Source: Fratercula arctica (taxonomy: Eukaryota > Chordata > Aves > Charadriiformes > Alcidae). Taken from it: a DNA stretch of 64,000 bases. Both the position numbers and the translations under genes were made by a program. The notes beneath the pieces are model-generated. The model did not search any database, had not been told where the DNA came from, and saw only the letters and a program-made list of their open reading frames with translations. Location of the stretch: assembly GCA_947846985.1 (NCBI GenBank), contig CANTUZ010000002.1, positions 12,445,587 through 12,509,586 of the forward strand. The letters are read 5' to 3'. Below are positions 13,801-25,800 of the stretch, piece by piece; within the stretch, counting starts at the first letter, position 1; each line of letters begins with the position of its first letter.

Positions 13801-16800
13801 CACGAAAATTATTCCCATGTCATTGTTCCTTGTGGTCCCTGTTCTCCTCAAGTAATTTCTACTCAAATATAGCTCTTCCTATAAAAGGTTCAAGAAGCAT
13901 CACACTACATTAATGTACAGAAAGTGCAGCTAACCAATGACAATATGCTGCAAAGTGGTGGGAGGCAAAAGCTCTGCCATTTCATTTTCTGTTATAAATA
14001 AGAAAGGTATGAGATCTTTAATGCTCGCAAACTTGTAATGTCTTCCCCCAAAGGCCAGGACTAGTAAAGCTTTCTGGAATACAAGAAGTTCCAGGATGAC
14101 ACAGTGTAGATATGCACTATGCTGTGCTTGAGCCTGTGGTCAGTTAATCTATGTCTTTTACACCAGTGCTACACAACTACCTCACTATCCCACAGCAAGA
14201 CTGTGCAATAGTCAGTCTTAGTTTATCTAGAGGAAGAATCACATTCATTGCTGCTTAATAAGGTGTCTTTCTCCTGGAATAAGACATCATTCACTATGCT
14301 ACCTTGTCTCCTCCCCCTTAAAAGCCTTCCCCTGCAAGGCCTCTGGCTACCTTCCCTGTGTGTGAAGTGTTTAGCGCACCAACTTTTTAATTAGCTTGCT
14401 GTTCGGTACACAGGAAGTTTGCTCAAGTTTGTTTAAGGACACTTTAATCCTCTGCCAAAAAGCCTCTAAAAAGCTTCTGATTTTGATCATTGCTACCCTA
14501 GTTTCTTTTAGCCACAAGTAAAGAGGCATTTATACAGGGCGGGAGGGGAGAGGTTACGTATAGAACAACCTTAGTCTCCCAGTCATTACAGAAAACTATA
14601 TTCATACTAGCTCTTGTAGCACAACAGAGGCAGACTAAAAGGGACCAAGGTAATTCCGATGGGTCGGTCACAATGGAGGAGAAGATGAAAGCAGCATTAC
14701 AGGATGCAGCAGATACCCCATTAGAGTGTATAAAGACTTACTGCTACCATCCTAGCTCTAAAGCTTACTGATAAGCCCCCCTTTAAGAAAAATTTTTTTT
14801 TTTCAAGTTAAGCAATTTAAAAGTGATTTTTTTTTTATTAGCAAAAGTAATATTATTTTTAATTGCCAAAAAAGATGTTACTTTTGCACTGAAAATATTT
14901 TGCTGTAAGAACATGCCAAATAAGGTAATTCAGATTGTTAACCTAGAACTTCTTTTCCTGCTGGAAGATCAAGATACTAAGTTATCCTTATTTACCCGAT
15001 TCCATTAAGTTTATTCAGTACATATCAGAATTGCTTTTTTCTGGTATTCACATACATATTCTGAAGATCTAATTTCTAAAGAGGCTTTTAACCATTACTA
15101 AAAAGAGGTCTTTAGTAAAGATTTATTTTGGTAATGATTGATTAATAATCTCTAGTAAATAACTGCCTCAAAAACTAAGAGGTTAAGAAAAGAATCCCAC
15201 TGCAGTCTGAGACCAGATGAAATTTTCAAATAATTAATCTTGTACACCATGGGAAGAATTCTGAAGAACTGTTTTTCAAGAAGAAGCAGTATCTTAAACT
15301 TCAGGACACATATGCTTCCTACACCTCAAGTCTTCATAAGAAAATAATAGCAACTTTGAAAAGACTCCAAGTGTTCCATAATCAAGAGACTTACCAATGA
15401 AGGGTCAAGGTAGCTGTGTGTGGCTGACCAGGTCTGTGGGCCAATTAAGCTGTACAACGGAAACTGATGATGAGGACTGTATACTGGAGGTAAGTAAAAG
15501 GATGTTGTGTAACGCTGCTGCGTGTAGAGGTTCATATCCAGAGGTCTATATCCATTCTTTGGCAAAAATGTATTTATAGCTATTGCCTTTGCTTTTATTC
15601 TCGCCTGCAAAGGAGATTAGGTTACTTATTACACCAGCCTTTCAAATTAAATCAGGATGGTTCAAACTAGCAGCTCTCAAACTTTTACTGGACACTTGTC
15701 AGTCACTGCTTTCTCCTTCAAGGAAGGCAGGAACAGCTGAATGCTTCCCTACTGGCCTGATGCTGGGATGGATATACCGCTGCCAGAAAGGAGGAAAAGG
15801 ATAAATAAAACGCTACATTTCAAAACCCATCTCCAGGTCAAATGGCTACTGAGATTGGACCACTTAAATTTATATTAGAAAACACCATGAGCCCCACAAA
15901 AAAACAGAACAGATACACACATAGGCCCCCCAAAATCCATAAAGCTCTATTTACCTTAATTGGTTTTCCTTGGAAAGTTTTCACTTCTTCTCTAAGGTAT
16001 CTGTAAGCCTTTAAGAAAGGTAATTATAAAATTTGTCAAATATAATTTAACCAAAGAAAACTTAAATTTTGACAGGCTAAGCCTAACAACAATTCTTGAA
16101 GTGTCTGCTGATGTTAGCCTATAGAAAACCCTCATATGTAATCTGCATTCGGCAAGATTTAAGTTATCATTGCAGAAGTACTTCAGTAGTGTTAAGACAA
16201 GATTTTAATTCTTACAATTGAAGCATTTCAATGTGTCATCCAAAATATCAACATTCTTAGTACAAGCAATTATAGCTTTGTCCGGGAAGCCAGGATATGC
16301 AAACAAGATAAAACTCTTATGGTGTGATGTTTAATAGTACTGGTAACTGGATATTAGCTAAGGGGAGGCATCAGTGGTTTTAGAGGTTTGTGTATTTTTC
16401 TTTTTCATAGAATGGTTTGGGCTAGAAGGGACCTTAAAGATCACCTAGTTCTAACCCCCAAATTAAAATGTTACACATTTTAAATTACAAATTTTAAGTT
16501 GTTACACATTTCCAATACAGTTTATGACCCATCAATCCACCTTCAACCCACCCTTGTTTATTGTTATTTTCTAAAATGCTTCAAAAAAAAGTGTTACCTG
16601 CTGTGCATCAGCTTCTGATTCAAATGTGATGAACCAATTGTCATTATAGGCAAACTCACAGTTGATAAACTTAGGCAAATTATCTCCTTTGAAAAGTGCT
16701 TCAACCTCCTAAGGAAAGTGGTTTTGGTAAGACGGGGAGAAAAAGGTGGGAGAAAAAAAAATGGATGGACAAAAGAAAACATCAATTTAAAGCGCAGAAC

Positions 16801-19800
16801 TCTGGAACTCCAGGTAAGAAAGATAAAAAGCACTTTCAGGCTTACAAAACAGAACTGAGAACTTCAGAACACCTGCAGTAGCCGGCGGAGATCAACAAGC
16901 AACCTGCTGACACCTCTGCCCTCAGCATTATGGACACATTTGCAAAGCTTTAAGTCTTTTAACTTAACAAGCTTCAAGGTGCAGCAGTGGCATTTTCCAT
17001 TCTAAGACTTACCTTCCCTCATCTTCGTTTGCTGTCTATCCAAGGAGCTGAGTGCTAAGTGCATATGGATAAGCAAGTGTCCAAGAAAACTCTCTACCAA
17101 ACACAGCAAGATCGGTTTTTCATCCCTCTGCAGCGTTATGGGTTTTACCACAAAAAACGGGTCTCCCCGTGAGCAACATGCTTCTACCAAATACATTTAT
17201 TATCCAAACACATGCAATAAGCTAAGGCTGAGAAACATTGTTAGAAGTTATCTAACAATGTAGTAAGAAATGTGACATGCTTACTGAAATCTGGAAGAAA
17301 TCTAACTTCCAAATCCTAAGGGAAAAAGCATTCTTTGCTGAACAATTAAACACTTACTTCAATGGGGGTAGATTCAGGTACTTCACGTAAAATCACGATA
17401 CAGCGATTCTGATTTGGCCTAACTTTTTCTCCCTTCTCATCCACTTGGACTAAAGGCAACGCTAAGAGAGAAAAGACAAAAATGTACTTTAGCTGCAATC
17501 AGACTAGCTTTGCACGCCGAAAGATGCTGTGGATACAGTTTTACAATGCAAAGCTTTTCGTGCTAAATTTAAAATATTTTTGAGCATTAAGAAACAAGCA
17601 GAAAATGACTGAGGATACTTTCAGTATGAAACTGAGTAGACATGTTACTTAAAATCTCCACACTCTTACTACTCTTGCAACCTAGAAAATCCCAATTCAT
17701 TAGCTTTTTCTTCTAAGGCACACATTGAGTCATGTTCTTTTTTTGATTCTTACCTTGGTGGTAACGAGCAGTAGCCTTTTCTGAGAATTTAATTCACATT
17801 ATTCTCATTTACACAGATCATTACTCAATATCTCAAATGTGAAGTAGCTTTTATAAAACTGCAGTCCTATAATTGTGATGGTCTAAACTGGAAGCTGCTT
17901 GCTCTAATGCTTTACAGAAAAAGGATGGCATTTTATTGCGATACGTAACAAAAAAAGGAAGAGACTGAAAATCTAGATTAATAGTCCTATGGCAATAACC
18001 AAAATGCTTTCTAGCACTGAGGGATTTTTACTTACATCTCAGCACTTCAACAATCAAATCCATATCAGTACTGAGTTTCTTGACATGATCAAGATTTGCT
18101 ACTGTCATTATTGGCACATACTGATCACTGTCCATCTGTGATATAAGGTACATGTCACTGGCAAGATTTTCTCTGTTGGGAGAGAAAAAAAAAAAAGAGG
18201 GGGAGAATGTCACTTTTGACAATAAACTTGAGACAACTCATCGCATTAGAAGGCAGATTCTTACGCTAAATTTTGTTTTCAGCATTTTCACCAACTCCCC
18301 AGTCCATTCACCTATTTCACTTCCTATAAAATGTTTTGGGTTTTTTTTTCCCCACTTCACGCAACAGTATTGGCATCTTCCTGTTCAGGCAGCACATTAC
18401 CCCCACAAACACGTGATATTGTTAGGAGTTTATTACTTCAAATGACCACTGACTGTAACTGGTTATGCAGGAGTATACGGATTAGGAATTGTTCTAGGTT
18501 ATTAAGGCGTGTTTAGGTTGTTTTCATCTAGAAACAAGCACTGAGAATAATTAAGTATAAGTAAGCTCCTTCGATAATCTTACATCAGCCTTTACTGGAA
18601 TGCACATGATTCAGAGCCCTTAATTTATTTTTTTCTTTTTAAAATTGATCCTTAACTTAAAATATAAAGGCATCTACGGATGCACACACAAAAATCCTAG
18701 TTTGTATCAATGCAAATTTTAAAATTACTAGCTTAAAGAAAGCTTACCAAATGGCTTAAGCTACTCGAGCAACTCAGTTTTAACTTGCAAAAAACCAGAA
18801 ACAGTCATAAAAAAATCACCTGATCTGTAATTTCTTGTAACTACTCCACTTCAAAACAACGTATTTGCTAGTTTATGTTTTAGGCCCAGAAGTTTCATGT
18901 AAACTTTAAGAGGTACATCAATACGATACTCTGGAATTTGTGTGTTATTTCCCCCACATTCTCATCCTTTCCACTCAGTTTTCAGTGACAGCTATGAAAT
19001 ATATTAACTTACATCCCAAGTTAGGCACTGGGTCTTTTTAGTTATCCTCCAGTTTGCTACATTTAGGTATATACATACCTAGATAAGCAGAATTCCAGTG
19101 TTTTTTTCAGTAATTCTCGTAAATCTTCCTGACCTTCTGGTTGCAACTGTTCGTTTCCACCTATTAATTAAAATACTTAAGTTTAAGTTTAGTTCTGCTG
19201 TATCTTAAGCCATCGTGTCTATTGCTGGCTGTATAACTAGTAACAAATTTCCAAATTCAATAAATGTTCATTGTGTATTAGTTCACCACCCACCAAAATT
19301 GCACAGGACCACTGAAGACATTCAGGACTATTTAAGAGAAAAAAGAGAAACCAGATCTGGCTTCACTTGTTAACCTCTGTTCTCCGAGTACATAAAAAAC
19401 TTGAAGCCGTTTTAGAAAAGCAGCTACAAGCACACCTCAAAGTAAGTAGAGAACTGATTTAGCTCATGTATGTTCCAACCTTAGGATCCTAACTAACCAA
19501 TTTCCAGTTGACTAAACCCTAACTAATGCAGCTGACTGATACAGCAAGCGAGCAATGTAATGGAGGCACTTCATACTTCTGACCTCACTCTAAGTTTCCA
19601 ACACACTAATTCAGAAAAAAGAGTTTCAAAAATGTACTTATGAAATATCAGCAGATATCCAATCAATTAACAACAAATGTGTGATTAACTAACAACCTCT
19701 TGGTTAAGGAGAAATTGATTTTTTTCTTATACTTGGATGTTTCAAAATTATCACATGGAAAACACTAATTTCATATTCATTTCAGTTTAGACCCAATATA

Positions 19801-22800
19801 CTACAGTCAGTTGAGGGTAAACTAATTGTGTCAGTGGGAGAACTGTTTAAAGATCAGAAGTTTAGTGTGGTTTTTAGAGATTTACAAAACATTTAGTAAC
19901 ATGTTATGTAAATGTAAATTAGTTTTTTTAAAAGTATTTCACACCAACTATTACCCTCTATACCCTTCCCTTCTTCAGTAACTTTCATCTTTTTCTTCAG
20001 CTCTCCTTAACCTTTCTTCTTCCTAAAGCAACTTCTAATTTCCTCCCACCGTTTTGTCCTTCACGTGTTCTATTCTGATGCAGATAATGCAACACCTGGG
20101 AAATACACATATCATGTACTAACCACTACTTCCCTTCCCCATCTCAGCTTTCCTTCTTGCCCAAAACCTAACGAAGACCAAAACTATATGCATTTTTAAA
20201 AATAATGATTAAAAAAATAAAAATCGGATTTCAGAGTTGGGACCACCTCTGTTACTATTAATCAAGTGAAATAGATCCGACCTGCTGTTCAGCTGCTTTG
20301 CCACACTATTTGACTTCTGTTAAAACTTAACTATTTTGGGCACATATAGGACATGCTGACAAGTTCTAACACTAAGCTGAGGAACACTGTTCCCTTCTAG
20401 AGTGCTAGGCATCATTAATATAATTTCCTACTTGCCAGTTATTACTTAATATTCGCCAATAGTACCCTTAAGTAGAAGGGTCATAGAAAACTCAGTTTTC
20501 AACACAAGCAAGGATGATGCCACAGCTGTGATTTCAGTTGTCTTGACTTCCAACTATCATGTATGCTATACTGGTCATTTTTAATACACATTATAAAATC
20601 AGCTAAGCATAATGAATAAGGAGCAGACCTCTCATGAATCTCAAGAAACACCCAGCACATTTTCCTCTTTCCCATCCCTCATCTCAGTTCAAGTAGTAAT
20701 CCTACATGCATCTTGCAGACCTTCTGTCCCTTGCAGTGAAATGTAAGCATGGCTGAATCTCTATGCTAGTTTCTAGCAGTTTCTTAAAACACGCCATCTG
20801 GTATAGACTACTGCTACTAAGAGTCGAACTGAAAAAAAATTGTGAGAGCTCCTTAAAAAAGAATGCAAAGAAGGCAGACTAAACTGTTTCTTATTTTAGC
20901 ATTTTAAGTACAAGACTGATCTTTCAACACATTACGATTACTACTTGAGACACAAATGCTATGTGAATTTCACCTCAGTACAGGACCCAGCTAGAAACAA
21001 GCAGTTTAGACGGGTAGATACCTAAATGCAAATGTCTACACTAGGGACTTGCATTAAGAATAACATTTCAGAAAACAATACTCAGTTATATCCAGAAATT
21101 ATGATCAATTCTGTGCAGTACCTCAGAAGGCCTATTCTCAAACAGGAGGAGACTGGTTTCCAAACATGCTTAAGCCTGACAGCAAGACACAGGATTTTCT
21201 GGGGTCTATTTCCAGAATGCATATATTGAACAAAAGTGGTTTTGTGGTTTTGTTTTGTTGTTGTTTTGCCTTTTTTTTTTAAATGGATGCTCACTGTTCA
21301 ACTCAAAATATGCTTTCTTTTTTTAAACCAAGTCCAAGCAAATATCAGCTTTCTCTTACCTGTCTGGGTGGTTTCATGCATAGACTCATACTCAGAATGA
21401 TCGAGAGCCAAAGGGTTCATATCTGTCTGGTCTGACACCGAAACAGCTGGTGACGGCTCCTGCAGCTCTGTCAGCACTGCATTCTGATGCTTTTTGTCGC
21501 CATCACCATTGGCATCCAGTCCTGCAGCACAGATGAGCAACACACTCAAAAAGCATTCCTTCTAATCATGGTAACATCATAGTTAAAACTAAATCTGAAG
21601 TAAAGCTGCTTACGTATTTGCATTCATTTTTTAACAGGAAATTAAAATTGAGAAAGTTCTCTAGTGAATTTTACCTTTTGCTTGAGCAACAGCTAGCAAT
21701 TCTTATTCATACCTTCTTTACAAGAATCTGGAGGATGGTCAGGTATTTCTTCCCACGTTTTGCTCACGCTACCATCAGTGGCACCACTTGCTTCCAAGTG
21801 TAACATATGATTTCCCCACACCTTTGCATTAGGATTTAACTCGGAAACCTTGGTGGACTCCTACAAAAAGAAATGTCTTTGATTATGCACTTTGTGGATA
21901 CACAGCACACATCTGTGCGTATATACGTACAGTTTCAAGCAACTATATCAGACGTACAACTCAAGATTGGATTGTCAAATTTTTTTTCCCCACTTCTGAA
22001 TACATTAACTGAATAGCCATCTCATAATCGATTCAGTTACAAAACTGACTGAAGTGTGCTGCACAGAATCCATTTCCCTGATTAAGAATCACCAGAAAAG
22101 GCTAGCCAAGCAGAGCAGACTACAACAAACATTTCATTCTTCACCTTTGACAGACTAACTCAACCTGTACTTGCCCTAGACTTCAGGCAGTTCTTTAATA
22201 CACCTTAACTCAATGTTGATTATATTGTTATTGTATCTGTTTCTGTGAAATAACATAAAAAATTAAGAAAATACAAAAGCACGGGGGGATTGGGTTGGGT
22301 TTTTTTTGACTTGCATAAAAATGTAAACAGTTTTAAGGGAGTGTTATGGAAAATTTAAAGCAATGAGATGTGCATGACAACTTCTGTCATTACTTCAAGA
22401 GAAAAAAACAGAGCATTAACAAAAATTTAGGTTAGTTTTCCCCTAAAAGGAGAAAAAGAATGAATTAACAGATCCAGTTAAATCATCTTAGGCCAATGTC
22501 CTTCAACCTGGACTGGAAATGGACACATTTAATGATCATATATGGTTATATATAACCATTATATAAATTGTTCTATTTGTGCTTCAGAGAGATCGCTCTC
22601 TGCGGTGCCAACATCTACAATACTTTTTTGGTAGTAACATGAGACAGTTTTCTCTTGTTTTGCTAATGTTTGAGCAAAATGTATTAAGTTATTCCATACT
22701 CAGAATATCTTTGGTGTGTTTTAATATGAAGATTATACTGGGAAAGAGTATTGCTCATGATAACACATACTAAAAAGCTTACTAAAATTTGTTTTGTGAA

Positions 22801-25800
22801 TTTAAGGATGCTAGGAACATTATAGAGTTTAAGACAGGCACTTCAAAGCTCCATGAAGCTTTAATTACTCTGAAACGTGCACTCAGTGATTATCATAGTG
22901 CATAGAAAACACATCCAGAATGTAAAAAGATCTAAGGAATCTCAACTTAAACACACCTACTGACTGACAGAGAAAAGACTTATAAATAGTGGACATGTTC
23001 GACATCACTACTTGAATAGTAAGGATTCAAAGATGACAGCAAGTTCCACCAGCTTCCATTTTTAACAGAACAAATTTCCCTAGGGGCTAACGAACTCAGC
23101 CTCTAGGACAATCCACCGCCGGCACTGCAACTGCTGGGCAAGGTCAGAGCAGCTGCTGTAGAGCAGTTGGTGCTGAAAACAACGCTAAGTGCTGGCTCTG
23201 CTCGGTGGGGAAGGAAGAGGAGCAGGAGCTGCCGCAGGTCAGCTTTGTCTCTTCTTACCCCAGCTAGCCAAGATCCAGTCTAGCTCATTCCCCACACTTC
23301 TCCTGCAGCCACTCCTTTCTACAGTACTTCAGATCATCATCTCCGGAAGTGAGCAAAAGATTTCTTAATTGCTACCAAGCAAGAACTGTAAGAATTTCAG
23401 GAAATCCACACACATTTCTTCCCATACGAAGGTGAAGAGCACTATTAACAGTCTGTAGAAAGTTACCCTTCCACATACTGAAGTGTTCATCTCAAGTTCA
23501 CCTAGAATTGAGAATCTACAATCAAGATACTTTGCCCAATGTTTAAACTTTCACACAAGGTAAACAGAACCAGAAAGAAAAAAAATAAAATAAAATAAAA
23601 AATCAATGTTCAGCAACATTTTGAACTACTACATTCTCTATAGCATTTGGATTTGCAAAAGAAAGAGAATGGTCAGTTCAGGACGAAATAACGTATGAGA
23701 TATTTAACTGTCTAATGAAACCACAGTTTGATTTGGCTTATTCCAATTCCTAGCTTCAGCATTAAGCTTTAACATCAAATCACTTCCGCAGAATACTTAC
23801 AAATTCATCTTTATCTTGCCATCCCCAAGTACCAACATTTTCTGGTGCTAGCAGCTGATACGGGTATCTTTCCACTGCATATAAAGCACCTGTTACATCT
23901 TCGGGTTCATTCTGGAAGTTTTCACTACCTACACATAGTCTGTCATTCTTCATGGTATTGTTAGAAATTGTATTATTCCATAAAAAGCCCATCAGATATT
24001 CACCATTACCAGCAGGAACGGTGTCAGAAAATAGCTGATTTGTCCAATCAGCATTGCCAGTCTGAAGACTGATGAAGTGTGACCGTATTTCAACTTGGGG
24101 ATTTTGTCTGTCCAGTTCATAGGAGTGCTCTGGGTCACTGGATACATCTTCCATCAGATCTAACGCACACCGCTCACTGCCTCGCCGAAATCCTGCGGCA
24201 CCAGGAGAGGCACTCTGTATTTCGTAGGAAGGAGTAGCAGCGTATTTGTCTACCTGCTTTGGGTCAACAAAAACTCCAAGCTCTTTGTTTGAGAAAATCT
24301 TGTGATCTGACTGCATCTGTTCCCAACTTGTGGTCAAGTCATTCATTTGAGTATTTAATATGTAACTGGTGTTTTTCAGTTCAGTACTCTCGGCTTCTAA
24401 CTGCTTTAAATTCCCCGTGGTAAAAGCTTCTAGATTCCCAGTTGACATACTAAAACCGGTAAGGTTCTCCTCCTTTGAGTGGACACTGAAACACTGTTTC
24501 ACTTCACCATCCTGAAGATTACATTCATTTATATCACACACACTTTTTTCATGAGTTTCTGGTCCTACTTCAGTAAAAGGCCCAACAGAAACTTGGGTGT
24601 TCCCGACCTCTGGCTCTGGACTGGTACAGTGACATAACTTAGGCTCTTCCACTGGTTTATCACACACATGAGAATATGAATTTTGACACAATGAAGGTAA
24701 ACAATTGTGGGCTTTATGTAAGAGATTACTGGCATCTTCCAGATTTTTAGTGTCATCTGTCAGTTTAACACTCTTGTGCGTACCACTGTCCAAAGCTACA
24801 GGTACAGGGGAGTTAGAGGAAGTATTCTGATCGCGAGTCAAGCCTTTATTGAAATTCAAGAAGTTTTTATCACAATCAACAATGTTAGCATCCAAATTCT
24901 GTTTTACATTTTCTGCCTTTTTATCAATTGTTTCATTTAGGTGAACTTCAGATTCTGTCTGGTTTACAGACTGTACAACATCCCCAGCTGTTTTAGCTGA
25001 GTCTGTCCCTGAGTTCCATTGATCTTCCACTGGGTGGAAGGAACATACATCCTGTTGCTCATCTTGTCTACAGTTCACGTCCATTTTATTCATATCCTCA
25101 TGTTCCACAGACACAGAATAGACACTGTTTTTGTTATCTGAATTTGAATATTTACAGACTTTACCTTTATTTTCTGGTGACTCTTGTGCAATCTGAGATT
25201 CTAGGCTGCTTTCCTTTACGAACATTTCATCTGTGCTTGTGTTATGTAGTTCATGAGATGTCAAAGTGCCATCACTTACCCATGATCGAGTTCTGCTCAA
25301 GCTATCAGCTTCCTCAAGCATGTCATCTTTTAGCTCAATGGTACTCACAGAGACATCTTCCTCCATGCCACTACGGTTTGCAACTTCAGTCGACATCTTG
25401 TTTTCAGTGCAACCCTTAATTTGAGTTTGAAAATCAGAACCTTCTTCCCACTTTTCGTGCATTTCAGTTATATTCAAAGCCTCACAGCTATGCAAAACTG
25501 TACCTGTGCATTTCTCTTTATCTTTCAAGAATTCTTCCTTAACACTGTGATGTTCACTAGGGTCAGGTGCAATTGTTTGTCTATCATCATATGTTCTTTG
25601 AAATGTTCTCTTTTCCATACTTGAGTTTACTTCACTTTCTGGCTTTAGGAAGCAGCCTTCTTCAGCAAGTTTTTCTATGTGTTGACTCTTCAAAAAAGAA
25701 TCACGTAACTCTAATGATAATTTAAAGTTACCACTCACATTCTCTTCCCCCTGTTTAGTATTTAATTCCCTTACAACACTTGAGGGATGCCTACTTAAAC

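Larger units (their letters stand above)
16009..18035 (-). other. LARP4B: Introns between La-module exons (16009-16597, 16709-17357, 17462-18035)
   Basis: Three short introns of about 570-650 bp. They hold the CR1 tail fragment (16404-16460) and the perfect hairpin (17235-17261). Nothing else recognised. Confidence 0.75.
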
